DNA of 60,644 bases. Source: Deltaproteobacteria bacterium. Its GTDB lineage: Bacteria; Myxococcota_A; Polyangia; HGW-17; SLPX01. Positions 48,182 through 56,793 of this stretch are shown here, one piece after another (position 1 is the stretch's first letter; each line of letters starts with the position of its first letter). The stretch is from assembly GCA_021162935.1 (NCBI GenBank), contig JAGGXR010000154.1:1-60644 (forward strand), written 5' to 3'. The translations under genes were made by a program, and so were the position numbers. The notes under the pieces were generated by a model that was not told where the DNA came from, made no database searches, and saw only the letters and a list, made by a program, of their open reading frames with translations.

Positions 48182-49603
48182 TCATGGACGCGTCTTTTCG
48201 TCCGGTTCTTCGATGACGAGCGCCAGATAAATTGTTGCCAAAATCGAAAATACGAGGGCCTGCACCGATCCTGTGAGCAGAGCCAGGAACAGGAAGGGTA
48301 GTTCCAGGGGCACGCCCACGGGAAAATGCACGAACGCCACCATCATCAGCCCCATGACCATCATCACGCCCAGGAGCACGTGTTCGCCAAGCGTATTTCC
48401 ATAGAGTCGAATGGCCAGGGTCAAGGGTCTGGTGAATTCTTCGATCAGGTGTATCGCAAACATAAGGGGGCTCAGCGCCCAGGTTACGGCGTCGACCGGC
48501 TCGCCAGCCAAGTGATACAGGGCGCCCCAGACCCCCAGCCTCGACCATGTGACGTACTGCACCATCAAGAATACGCAGATGGCCAATCCACCCGTCAGGG
48601 CGATGAAGGATGTCGATGGCATCACCAATGGAATGAGCCCCGAGATGTTGATGGTCAGAATGTACAAAAACAGGCCTCCCAGGAAGGGCGCGAACTTCAT
48701 GGCTTCCTTGCGTGGCAGGATGCTCGTGATTTGGTCCAGGGTCCAACTCCCGATGAGTTCGATGGCGGATTGGAGCTTGTCGGGTCGGAGTGCAGCCCGT
48801 CGGGCCACGAAAGCGAAGAGAAAGGCGACGGCGAGGGTAAAAATGAGGGTAAACAGGCAACGCTGCACAGGTGGGCGAGCCAGGAACTTGGCCACCGGAC
48901 TGTGGGGCGCCAGAGAAACGATCCAACCGCCCAGAGAGGGGAGTTCGACCTTTCGACCCTCCTTCTTTTTTTTGTTTTCTGCGTTCTTCTTTTCCTGGGG
49001 CGCATCGTGTGGCTGCGTTGCAACCCTGTGCTCGTCTGCAGCCCGGGTGGCGGCGGAAACAGACGATGCGGATCGGAGGCTGCCCGGCATTGTCGGCCGC
49101 CCGGTGGCCATTGCCTGACCAGACAAGAAAAGGACGCCAATCAGACTCAAGGTGACCAGCCTGCGCCTCGATGCGAACAGGGCCATTGCGAAAAGCACGA
49201 CGGTAAAACCGGCGATGAGCCAGATGGCGAAAACGGGAGCAAACAAGCCCGACACGACCAAGGGCGTATAGATGAAAAGGAGCTTGGCTCCCACGATGGT
49301 CCAAACGAGCAGTGTGGCTGCGCTCTTGTTTCGACGCAGGCCTTCGGCCAGTACGCCCCACAGACCCACGTGTGCAGCTCCCATACCCACACCGAGGGCC
49401 AGGCCGAGGCCCCAGACCCAGTTGAGTGTAGCAGCAACTCCAATCGATAGGAGCAACCCGACGACGATCGGCCCTGCCAACAGATTTCGAAAGATGCGCT
49501 CAGATTTCGGCGTGGCCGCGCGTCTGTCAGCAGCACCCTGGACGACCGGTGCTGCGGGAAGCTCGGTTTGTATGTCTTCGCTGTTGTCTATCGCCGTTGT
49601 CAT
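48182..49603 (-). CDS. atpB: Fused AtpI-like and AtpB (F0 a) protein
   Basis: 473 residues from ATG 49603. Residues of about 30-150 hold four membrane helices (LLAGPIVVGLLLSIGVAAT, GLALGVGMGAAHVGLWGVLA, LLVWTIVGAKLLFIYTPLVV, FAIWLIAGFTVVLFAMALF), as in AtpI. Then RRRLVTLSLIGVLFLSGQAMA looks like a signal peptide, followed by a charged linker of about 70 residues and subunit a (QSAIELIGSWTLDQI, FLGGLFLYILTINISGLIP, EFTRPLTLAIRLYGNTLGEH with the essential arginine). Usually atpI and atpB are separate genes. The internal AMA site could let signal peptidase split the product. atpE follows. Confidence 0.9.
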   Translation of the reverse strand: MTTAIDNSEDIQTELPAAPVVQGAADRRAATPKSERIFRNLLAGPIVVGLLLSIGVAATLNWVWGLGLALGVGMGAAHVGLWGVLAEGLRRNKSAATLLVWTIVGAKLLFIYTPLVVSGLFAPVFAIWLIAGFTVVLFAMALFASRRRLVTLSLIGVLFLSGQAMATGRPTMPGSLRSASSVSAATRAADEHRVATQPHDAPQEKKNAENKKKKEGRKVELPSLGGWIVSLAPHSPVAKFLARPPVQRCLFTLIFTLAVAFLFAFVARRAALRPDKLQSAIELIGSWTLDQITSILPRKEAMKFAPFLGGLFLYILTINISGLIPLVMPSTSFIALTGGLAICVFLMVQYVTWSRLGVWGALYHLAGEPVDAVTWALSPLMFAIHLIEEFTRPLTLAIRLYGNTLGEHVLLGVMMVMGLMMVAFVHFPVGVPLELPFLFLALLTGSVQALVFSILATIYLALVIEEPDEKTRP

Positions 49604-49809
49604 GGTGACGGACGACCTCCATCTGCTGTCGCCGTGAGAACCGAACGGTCCTTGTCTGCCCGCATGGCGAGCTGACCAAACAAACACTGTGTCCGCAGAC
49701 TTAGTACCATCATTTCCGGCCTGCAACTGAAAATGGTCCCTGGTTGACCAGTGTCAAGCTCTGCCCAGCCGGTTCGTCCCGTCCAGTGGCCGCCAAATCC
49801 ACGGATCGT

Positions 49810-50166
49810 TCACTTGAACGCACGGTAGACGCTGAGCCCTCCCGTGACAAAACCGAGCAGACCACCGACGACCATAAGCACCGGCCCTGTTCCTAAATGC
49901 TCATCGGCCAGGTAACCGAGATAGAATCCCAAAACAGGGCCGATGGCGAGTTCCATGGGAGCCACCAAGGCATGTGCCGCTTGGCGATACTCGCGGCGCG
50001 ATTCTTTGCGCCGTTGTTCTCGTTCGTCGAACCAACGGACTGGATCGGCCTGAGGCTTCGTATCTGCACAGTGGCCTGGATTCGTCGAACTGTCCGTGGT
50101 TTCCTTCGTGTCCTTGACGTCACTGTCCGTCCGCACGCCGTTCGAGTCGTTTTCAGATGCTGACAT
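49810..50166 (-). CDS. AtpZ/AtpQ-like small membrane protein
   Basis: 118 residues from ATG 50166; a longer frame to 50895 overlaps the divergent gene and is not real. A long acidic tail, then two helices (MELAIGPVLGFYLGYLADEHLG and GPVLMVVGGLLGFVTGGLSVYRA), the AtpZ signature. AtpZ sits at the head of F0F1 operons and with AtpI forms a magnesium/calcium-related assembly factor. 206 nt upstream of the AtpI-AtpB gene. Confidence 0.88.
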   Translation of the reverse strand: MSASENDSNGVRTDSDVKDTKETTDSSTNPGHCADTKPQADPVRWFDEREQRRKESRREYRQAAHALVAPMELAIGPVLGFYLGYLADEHLGTGPVLMVVGGLLGFVTGGLSVYRAFK

Positions 50167-50289
50167 CGCTGGTCCCGGTTGCTGTTTGTGATGGCCGACA
50201 TCCTTGCCAGTTCCATGCAGAGTTGATAGCATATTTTGTGTTCGCTGGACATGAGGGATCACGGGGATGGGGAACGAGGAGATTTCTGA

Positions 50290-51825
50290 ATGACAGATTC
50301 GAAGACCGCCAGAGGATATATGGTTTTTGGGGGAGGCTCCACGATGGGCATCGTGGGAGCCGGCCTGTTCCTGGTTTTTGCTGCCGCGTCGTGCTCCGAC
50401 AACTCGGGCGACAAGGCGAACGCCTGCGAAGGCGTGACCTGCAGCAGCCATGGGACGTGCAAGACGGCTTCGTCCGGAGGCGCTTTTTGTTCCTGTGACC
50501 CAGGATACGAGGCGGTGGGACTGTCGTGCAGTTCCATCGGCGACGGCGGGCAGCCACAAACCTGCACGCAGGATGGTCATTGCGACATGGAAGGCGGCGA
50601 AACCGTCTCGAACTGTCCTGAAGATTGCGCCTGGGTGGAGGTGGCCTGCGGCAGGATGCACACCTGTGCGCGCCGCAAGGACGGGTCGGTCTGGTGCTGG
50701 GGCGATAACACCTCGATGCAATTGGGTCGAGACTCCAGTGCCACGCCGGGCAGCAATAGGCCCGTTCGCGTGGACCTTTCTCATGTGCTGAATGCAGGCG
50801 ATGTGCCGGTGGGCATCCAGGCGGGAAACGATCATACTTGCGCGATCACGAGCGGAGAGCATGTCGTCTGTTGGGGGGATAACTCGTTTGGCCAACTCGG
50901 GACCGCCGACGGAGACGGAGCATCCTTGCCGTTGCAGGTCGCATTAGGGTTTCATGCCGGGAACGGGGCGGTCGGCGGAGACAATAGTTGCGCCGTGGAT
51001 GTGAGCAGCGGCAGCTTGTATTGTTGGGGAAACAATGGGTCCAGCCAGGTGAGCGGGGATGGCAGCAACGCTGTCAACCCCGTCTACACACCATCCGTGG
51101 TACATGGTGTCGACTGGTCGCAGAACCGAGTAGACTTCATCACGATCGGGGTGGGACACATCTGCACGATCATGCAGGATGGTGGGCTCCTGTGTTGGGG
51201 GCACAATTCCTTCGGACAAAGCAATGGTGCAGGAAGCACGGCCCCTATCGTGCCCACGTGGGTGGCGGCACTCCCCGGGGGGAGAGTCACCTGGGCGGCG
51301 GCGGGAAACGGGTACACCTGCGCTGTGCTCGAGCAACGGGCACTCTATTGTTGGGGCGACAACTCGGATGGGCAATGTGGCAACACGGACCATTTGGCGA
51401 CGACCTTACCTGCCGTGCTGGTCGCTCTATCGGGAAACAACATGGATCATGTGACCTCGGTCACCGCCGGTATGGCGCACGCCTGTGCCGTGGTCGGGCC
51501 GTCGGGCAACGACGGGCATGCCCACGGCAAGGTGTATTGTTGGGGTAGCAATGAGAATCATGCTTTGGGACGTGGTGAGGAGGAGGCCGGAGCCTGCGGG
51601 TCGACCGAGGTTGAGGCCGAAGACCCTGCGCCGATCCATGCACCGCCCGGTGATCCGGTCTTCGTCCAGGTGTCGGTTGGCTGGGTCCATACCTGCGCCG
51701 TGGACGACAAGGGCCAGATCTGGTGCTGGGGCTGCAACGACGCCGGAGAACTCGGATTTGGAGCGGTTGGAAGCATGTATGGCGTGCCGACGAAGATCGG
51801 CTCGCCAGCCACGGATGGTTCCTGA
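50290..51825 (+). CDS. Lipoprotein with EGF-like domain and seven RCC1 repeats
   Basis: 511 residues. The signal ends in a lipobox-like Ala-Ala-Ser-Cys near 35; ATG 50344 gives a tighter signal. An EGF-like Cys cluster follows (CEGVTCSSHGTCKT, CSCDPGYEAVG), then seven RCC1 repeats, each with CWG and a preceding Cys in HTCA-like form (CWGDNTSMQLG, CWGDNSFGQLG, CWGNNGSSQVS, CWGHNSFGQSN, CWGDNSDGQCG, CWGSNENHALG, CWGCNDAGELG). Seven blades close an RCC1 propeller. The paired Cys suggest one disulfide per blade, typical of the exported myxobacterial type. Binding partner unknown. Confidence 0.92.
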   Translation: MTDSKTARGYMVFGGGSTMGIVGAGLFLVFAAASCSDNSGDKANACEGVTCSSHGTCKTASSGGAFCSCDPGYEAVGLSCSSIGDGGQPQTCTQDGHCDMEGGETVSNCPEDCAWVEVACGRMHTCARRKDGSVWCWGDNTSMQLGRDSSATPGSNRPVRVDLSHVLNAGDVPVGIQAGNDHTCAITSGEHVVCWGDNSFGQLGTADGDGASLPLQVALGFHAGNGAVGGDNSCAVDVSSGSLYCWGNNGSSQVSGDGSNAVNPVYTPSVVHGVDWSQNRVDFITIGVGHICTIMQDGGLLCWGHNSFGQSNGAGSTAPIVPTWVAALPGGRVTWAAAGNGYTCAVLEQRALYCWGDNSDGQCGNTDHLATTLPAVLVALSGNNMDHVTSVTAGMAHACAVVGPSGNDGHAHGKVYCWGSNENHALGRGEEEAGACGSTEVEAEDPAPIHAPPGDPVFVQVSVGWVHTCAVDDKGQIWCWGCNDAGELGFGAVGSMYGVPTKIGSPATDGS

Positions 51826-51885
51826 GGATCACGCAGACTCGGAGCGATTCGGGTTCTCTTGTGGCCCGGACCCACACAGACGAGA

Positions 51886-53040
51886 TTATCGTCCACCCCA
51901 CGTACGGATGGGGCCGCTGTCCAGGTGGAAAAATCCTGATGATGGGTAGCGGCCCACGCCTCCCACGTGAAGATGTCGCAGGTATCGATAGACCACAGAC
52001 GGGGCAATGCCAGGCAGGATGAAATCGATGGCTCGGCCCTGCATGTGCATGCTGTGCCTGGCGACTTGGTGTCCCTTTTTGCGCAGACGATCGTTGAACT
52101 TGGGGTCTCGGTATCCCGAGACGATCAGGACGCGTCCGACCCGAAACGAGGCGGCGGCCGCCAACACGGCGCGAACGACCATACGGTCCATGTGGGTCGT
52201 GCGTCCCGTGTAGCGGCAGCGCAGGAAGTCATCCAGGATCCGACGGGGCGGAAGATGGTAGCCAAAGATGGGGAGTCGTTCCTTGGTGTGTCGATTGACG
52301 AATTGGATCAGGGGCGGCATGAACGCGGTTTCGATGGGCCGTGGGATCGGCTGGTGCGATCCGATCGCGGCTTTTGGACCGGCTGATTGGACCGAAGCGA
52401 CCGTCTTGCCGCGTCGGTCGAGGATCCGAGCCCGGCGCCCAACGCCTTGGAGCAGGATACGACCTCCGGGACGCGCCGCGGCCACGCCTGGGGCGTAGCC
52501 GCGTGATCGTCTCCGGACGCGCCACCTTCTGCGGCGTTTCGTCCAGTTTCCCTTGGCCCAAGGGCGGAGTCGCTTCCAAACGTTCTTTCGATGCCACAGG
52601 CAGGGGCGGCGCCTTGCGCGTCGTTTCGACGATTTGGCCTGGCGCGCGTTTTTGAGACAGAGCATGCGCGCCTTTTTCAGAGCAAGTTTTCGGCAACTCC
52701 TGGCGGCCGGTGGGTCACGGACGAGACAGGAAAAACGGGGCAAGGGAGACAGGACCGGATTGCCGGGGCGGATTCTTGGTTTGACCTTCGTCGTGTGCCA
52801 CACGGGCTGGCGCCGTTGTCGCATGCCGTCTACCGTCCACGGCGACGTCGTGACCCGGGCGGTTGGGTGGGGCGGAACCTTCGACCAAGGCTTCCGATCA
52901 GCAACCTCGATACCTCCCAGGGACAGAACAGACAGCAGAAGGAGACCGGACAGGGCCACAGACGCATCCATGCCAAGATGTCCGATCGGGTGATCCCGGC
53001 GATGCCTGGGTGAGCGTCGGAACCGAGGGGCATGCCTCAT
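51886..53040 (-). CDS. DUF882/M15-like peptidase with a long basic region
   Basis: 384 residues overlapping the recO stop as ATGA. A basic N-terminus and one hydrophobic helix (DASVALSGLLLLSVLSL) anchor it. About 120 very Arg-rich residues follow. The last 130 hold the peptidase: VGRVLIVSGYRDPKFNDRLR, HSMHMQGRAIDFILPG with the His and Asp zinc ligands, and GVGRYPSSGFFHLDSGP with the final His. This is the DUF882 (YcbK-like) layout of murein endopeptidases. The Arg-rich middle has no match I know. Confidence 0.85.
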   Translation of the reverse strand: MRHAPRFRRSPRHRRDHPIGHLGMDASVALSGLLLLSVLSLGGIEVADRKPWSKVPPHPTARVTTSPWTVDGMRQRRQPVWHTTKVKPRIRPGNPVLSPLPRFSCLVRDPPAARSCRKLALKKARMLCLKNARQAKSSKRRARRRPCLWHRKNVWKRLRPWAKGNWTKRRRRWRVRRRSRGYAPGVAAARPGGRILLQGVGRRARILDRRGKTVASVQSAGPKAAIGSHQPIPRPIETAFMPPLIQFVNRHTKERLPIFGYHLPPRRILDDFLRCRYTGRTTHMDRMVVRAVLAAAASFRVGRVLIVSGYRDPKFNDRLRKKGHQVARHSMHMQGRAIDFILPGIAPSVVYRYLRHLHVGGVGRYPSSGFFHLDSGPIRTWGGR

Positions 53041-54113
53041 GAAGCGCCTCCCTGGGAGGACGGAGGACGCTCCGTGTCATCCGTGTCGTCGGATGGAGCG
53101 CCGTCGGTCGAGATTGGCACCTGACCGGCTTGCTGCGATGGGGCATTCGCACCTTTGTGGCCCTCGTCGCTCTGTTCCATGTTCGCCTTCATCTTGTCCA
53201 ACTTGAGCTTTTCGATGAACAGGACGCTCTTGAGCGGGTGTCCCACGAGATCGAGGATTCGGTCCAACAGGGCCACGCGGAGCTGGCCGTTGACCGTTTC
53301 GGGCAGGTCCGGCCGCATGGTCGCCGCCTCGGCCATGGAGAGTCGATCGATGGACTGGAAGGCAAGGATCGCCTGGTCATCCAGCGGAATGCAGGGTTCG
53401 CGACGTGCACAATCGGGGCAGAGGAGTCCACCTCGGGCCGTGGAGAATCCGTATGGTCGAACGTCGGCAGATCCGCTTTGTTCAGGAGTAGAATATCCGG
53501 TGGGTTCTGTTTCACCGCCCGAAACGATGGGGCCGAGCAGGGCGCCGCAGGCCTGGTCGATGGTACCGACGCAATGGGTCACATTTGGGGCCAGGCCGAG
53601 GATTCGAAGGAGGGTCATCTCGAAAGCCCGTACCATGGCGCGCGTGGGTGTGCCCGTCTGCATGAGTTGGAACGACTGCCGAAGGAGTTGAAACACTTCT
53701 GGTTCAGGATGGTGCTCCGCCACGCTGTCGCGGCAGACCTCGGAAAAGTAACCTGCCAGAGCCAACTTGGGCAAAGACGCCTGGATGTTTGGGTAGGCCT
53801 CGATCGTGCGGCAGTCCCCCAGGTGCCACAGACGATTGTGCCCGACTCTGCCGGACAATCTGACCTTGAGCATGGAGTAGGGGGCGAGACAGCCCGCCTG
53901 CCGGCGTTTTGCCTTTCTAGCCCCACGTGCAATCACAGACACCTTGCCCAACGCGTTGGTGATCAGGGTGACGATTCGGTCCGAATCCCGGTAGTCCGTG
54001 CTCCGAACCACGAAGGCCTGCACGTCTACTGACGGAGCAGGCGCCTTTCCTGAGCGTCTCCTCCCGCCGCCGGGCTTCGTGGCCTTCTTGGAGCTGTTTC
54101 GTTCGCCCGTCAT
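53037..54113 (-). CDS. recO: DNA repair protein RecO
   Basis: 358 residues against about 240-270 usual. OB-fold VDVQAFVVRSTDYRDSDRIVTLITNALGKVSVIARGARKAK, YSMLKVRLSGRVGHNRLWHLGDCRTIEAY, and zinc-finger Cys (CGALLG, LLCPDCARREPC). The first 25 residues are Lys/Arg-rich, an insertion of about 30 lies before the last zinc ligands (SGGETEPTGYSTPEQSGSAD) and about 55 acidic residues form the tail. RecO loads RecA at gaps with RecR. Gene end overlaps the DUF882 start. Confidence 0.93.
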   Translation of the reverse strand: MTGERNSSKKATKPGGGRRRSGKAPAPSVDVQAFVVRSTDYRDSDRIVTLITNALGKVSVIARGARKAKRRQAGCLAPYSMLKVRLSGRVGHNRLWHLGDCRTIEAYPNIQASLPKLALAGYFSEVCRDSVAEHHPEPEVFQLLRQSFQLMQTGTPTRAMVRAFEMTLLRILGLAPNVTHCVGTIDQACGALLGPIVSGGETEPTGYSTPEQSGSADVRPYGFSTARGGLLCPDCARREPCIPLDDQAILAFQSIDRLSMAEAATMRPDLPETVNGQLRVALLDRILDLVGHPLKSVLFIEKLKLDKMKANMEQSDEGHKGANAPSQQAGQVPISTDGAPSDDTDDTERPPSSQGGAS

Positions 54114-54382
54114 GCGTTGATCACGTTCGTGCCTCGGTCGTTCATCCTGGATTTTGTTCTGTGGCCTTTCGGCTCGTTTATACCTGTGTGACGAGTTCGA
54201 TGCATCAGGAAAAAGCCCGGCAATTTATGGTGAGGAGGGACGAAGAAGCGCCCCATTGTGCTCTTGCCCCATGATATGGTATCTCCTTGGCCATGAAGCC
54301 AATCGATACGAAGACAGGAAACGGAACCATCAAGGGTACGACGAAGCCGAGTCCATCTCCGGCGGTGACGGATGGAGGTGCC

Positions 54383-55105
54383 ATGCGGATTATCAAACGG
54401 TATTCGAATCGTAAATTGTACGACACCACCGAAAGCCGATACGTGACCCTGGACAACTTGGCGCAGATGGTCCGGGATGGCGTGGAGCTTCAGGTGCTGG
54501 ACAACGCATCCAAAGACGACCTGACGTCGGTGACCCTGGCCCAGATCATCTTCGAGGAGGAGAAGAGGCGTCGGCTTCTTCCTTTGAGCGCTTTGAAGCG
54601 GATCATCCAGACGGGAGGCGAGTCCATCACTGGTCTCGTCTCGGCCATTGGCCGCGATTTGGACGAAACCGTGGGAAAAGTGCGTCGAGACCTCGATAAA
54701 ACCGTTGGAAAGGTCCGTCGGGACCTGGACGAAACGGTGGGTCAGGTCTTGGGGCGGGCAGACGAGGAATCAGGTCATCGGGATCAGGCAGACGAGGAAT
54801 CAGGTCATCGGGACCAAGCAGCCGAGGAAGGTCGTCAGGCCGAGGTGGTTTTCGATCCGGCTGCGGATGCGATGGACCAATCCAGCGACGAATCCGCTCC
54901 GGCGCTCCATGTTCTGCGCGAATGGCTTGCCGGCTCCCAGCAGGCTTTCGAGGAATGGCAGGGGCGCCTCGACGATCAGGTGAAAAAGGTGCTTGAAGGC
55001 TTGTCCCCGGTGACCAAGCTCCAACGTCAGGTGGCGGCACTCGAAGAACGGGTCCGGCGGCTGGAAGGCGGCGAAGAGGAAATAGGCAAGGACCGTTCTC
55101 AGTAG
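54383..55105 (+). CDS. PhaR-like polyhydroxyalkanoate regulator with amphipathic repeats
   Basis: 240 residues from ATG 54383, with GGAGG four nt upstream; a TTG start at 54287 is rejected. The N-terminal PHB/PHA accumulation domain is intact (RIIKRYSNRKLYDTTESRYVTLDNLAQMVRDGVELQVLDNASKDDLT). Then three 11-residue repeats (RDLDETVGKVR form) and two copies of a 10-residue unit (ADEESGHRDQ), encoded by 33-bp and 30-bp DNA repeats at about 54650-54817. The end is a coiled coil (LQRQVAALEERVRRLEGGEEE). No pha synthesis gene is next to it. 3' end overlaps the convergent gene by seven nt. Confidence 0.88.
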   Translation: MRIIKRYSNRKLYDTTESRYVTLDNLAQMVRDGVELQVLDNASKDDLTSVTLAQIIFEEEKRRRLLPLSALKRIIQTGGESITGLVSAIGRDLDETVGKVRRDLDKTVGKVRRDLDETVGQVLGRADEESGHRDQADEESGHRDQAAEEGRQAEVVFDPAADAMDQSSDESAPALHVLREWLAGSQQAFEEWQGRLDDQVKKVLEGLSPVTKLQRQVAALEERVRRLEGGEEEIGKDRSQ

Positions 55106-56154
55106 TCGAGTCCCACCGAAATGCCCCAGGTGTGCTGCATGGGCGCATCGTCCTTGAGAGGGAAGCTCGTTTGACCGATAGTCACCGAGTCGTTGGACAG
55201 CCCCTTGATGGTCATGCTGTATTCCGTGGTGAAGACCAACCTCAGTTTCGATGAGACAGTGAAGTAGAGGCGCATTCCAAAGAAGACTCGATGCCTCAAG
55301 ATGGCCTTTTGGTCGAAGAATACATAATAGCCGTTGCAGTCTGGGTCTTCGGACGTGTTGCAATAGGCTCCACTGCCCAGGGGTTGCCCCCAGGGATCTC
55401 CGGTGCCGTCGCAACGACCGTCCGAGCATTGCAATGCATCGTGATTGGGTGTGCCGTCGATCACGCCTGATTTAGCGATGATCCACATGATGTTGTAGCC
55501 CACGTAGGGCGTCAGGTTGAAGCTGCCTGCAATGCCGAACGCCTTGGAGATAGAGACGTCCGTGCTCAAAATCGTGAAGTCGACCTGATGGGTTCCAACG
55601 ATTCGCTGAAAGGTGCCTCGGACGGCGAGCGCAGGGGTGGGCCAATCCAAAAAACCTTCGTGGAGAGCGAACTTGGCGAAGAGGTTCACCGAAAACATAT
55701 GGCTGTCGACCAGATGGGTGAATCCGCCGCCCAACTCGAAGCTGGGCAGGGGCATCCAAATGCCCTTTCGCACCTCGAACGAAACGGTCGATGCCACTGG
55801 CTGGGGCGACCCATCAACCCCGTACTTCCAATAGTTGGCTTTGCTGTCCAGGGTGGTCAGCCCGTACTTGAAATTGAAGACGAAGCCATTCCATCCCGTG
55901 GTTTCGGACGGAGCCAAAAACTGGGGAGCAAAGATAACGCCCATCTGCGACATGAGGCTCCGCCACGCCGAGTTCATCACCGCCTGGCATCGCGGATCCT
56001 GCCAGTTGCCGCCGCACCCCCCCAGTATGGGGCCGGTGAACATTTTCTGCAGCGCGAAATCATACCGGTATGGGTTCGCTGCCGCCGTCCGGCCAGCCAG
56101 CAGCGTGGCCGCCATGAGCAGGGCGGCCGTTAGTTGCGCAAGACGCTTGCACAT
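55099..56154 (-). CDS. Outer-membrane beta-barrel protein, hypothetical
   Basis: 351 residues from ATG 56154, with GAGGAG eight nt upstream. Signal peptide 1-25 (LTAALLMAATLLAGRTAAA). The rest alternates hydrophobic residues in strand-like form (FVFNFKYGLTTL, FELGGGFTHLV, RVFFGMRLYFTVSSKLRLVFTTEYSM, GISVGLDY at the end with an aromatic terminus), which suggests a barrel. Cys pairs in loops (CGGNWQDPRCQ, CSDGRCDG, CNTSEDPDC) indicate surface disulfides. Family unknown. Confidence 0.75.
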   Translation of the reverse strand: MCKRLAQLTAALLMAATLLAGRTAAANPYRYDFALQKMFTGPILGGCGGNWQDPRCQAVMNSAWRSLMSQMGVIFAPQFLAPSETTGWNGFVFNFKYGLTTLDSKANYWKYGVDGSPQPVASTVSFEVRKGIWMPLPSFELGGGFTHLVDSHMFSVNLFAKFALHEGFLDWPTPALAVRGTFQRIVGTHQVDFTILSTDVSISKAFGIAGSFNLTPYVGYNIMWIIAKSGVIDGTPNHDALQCSDGRCDGTGDPWGQPLGSGAYCNTSEDPDCNGYYVFFDQKAILRHRVFFGMRLYFTVSSKLRLVFTTEYSMTIKGLSNDSVTIGQTSFPLKDDAPMQHTWGISVGLDY

Positions 56155-56170
56155 ATTGCCTACTCCTCGC

Positions 56171-56186
56171 TATAAACGCGTTTATA
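56171..56186. promoter_or_regulatory. 16-bp palindrome between divergent genes
   Basis: TATAAACGCGTTTATA is a perfect palindrome between the barrel gene and trmL, overlapping AT-rich -10-like sequence on both strands. It is the best operator candidate in the window outside lexA. No regulator gene is adjacent. Confidence 0.45.
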
Positions 56187-56211
56187 TATCAAACTTCGAC
56201 GTTGCAGGAGA

Positions 56212-56793
56212 TTGGTTTTCTTGTCAACCCCATCCCAACGCAGCATTGGCTCACCATCGCCCCTTTTCGGGTCGAGGCACGGCCTGGATCTCGCAACCCG
56301 AGGGCCATTTTCCATCGTGTTGGTCGAGCCGAAAATCCCCCCGAATCTCGGCGCCGTGTCCAGAACCTGTGCCGCAACCGGGGCGCCTCTCTACATCGTC
56401 GGGCCGGTGACCTTCCGGGAGGATCATCCAGCGAGACGTCGTGCCGGGCTCGATTATTGGGATCTGGCGGAAAAGATCCGCGTGGACGATTGGCCCGCGT
56501 TCGTCCGCCTCGTTGCAGAAAATCCGAGCAACGGACGCCTCGTCCTGTTCACGAAGAAGGCGGACTCCAGCCTCTTTGAGTATCGCTTTCGTCACGGAGA
56601 CTTCCTGGTCTTCGGCAGCGAGACCGACGGACTTTCGGATGAGGTTCTTGCGACCCCTGGAGTCGTGACCTGCCGCATCCCGATGCGGGAGGGGATTCGG
56701 AGTCTCAATTTGGCCACCGCGACGGGTATTGCGCTCTACGAGGCGATCCGCCAGGTCACGTTCGAAAACGGAGACGGCGAGGGGATGCCATGA
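56212..56793 (+). CDS. trmL: tRNA (cytidine/uridine-34 2'-O)-methyltransferase, TrmL-like
   Basis: 193 residues from TTG 56212; AGGAG lies only one nt before it, so TTG 56221 is equally possible. The SPOUT fold reads FSIVLVEPKIPPNLGAVSRTCAATGAPLYIVGPV, FGSETDGLSDEVL and the knot motif IPMREGIRSLNLATATGIALYEAI. TrmL methylates the ribose of the wobble base of tRNA-Leu. The N-terminal 25 residues do not match the family and may not be translated. Overlaps the next gene by four bases. Confidence 0.9.
   Translation: MVFLSTPSQRSIGSPSPLFGSRHGLDLATRGPFSIVLVEPKIPPNLGAVSRTCAATGAPLYIVGPVTFREDHPARRRAGLDYWDLAEKIRVDDWPAFVRLVAENPSNGRLVLFTKKADSSLFEYRFRHGDFLVFGSETDGLSDEVLATPGVVTCRIPMREGIRSLNLATATGIALYEAIRQVTFENGDGEGMP

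Noticed and set aside
48182-49603. Separate atpI and atpB genes hidden by a frameshift
   Set aside because: The frame is continuous through the junction with no stop and no ribosome-binding site before the internal ATG near 49200, so a fusion is the simpler reading from this sequence.
49810-50895. 361-codon frame as a single large protein
   Set aside because: The upper two thirds overlap the divergent RCC1 gene; only the part from ATG 50166 has AtpZ character.
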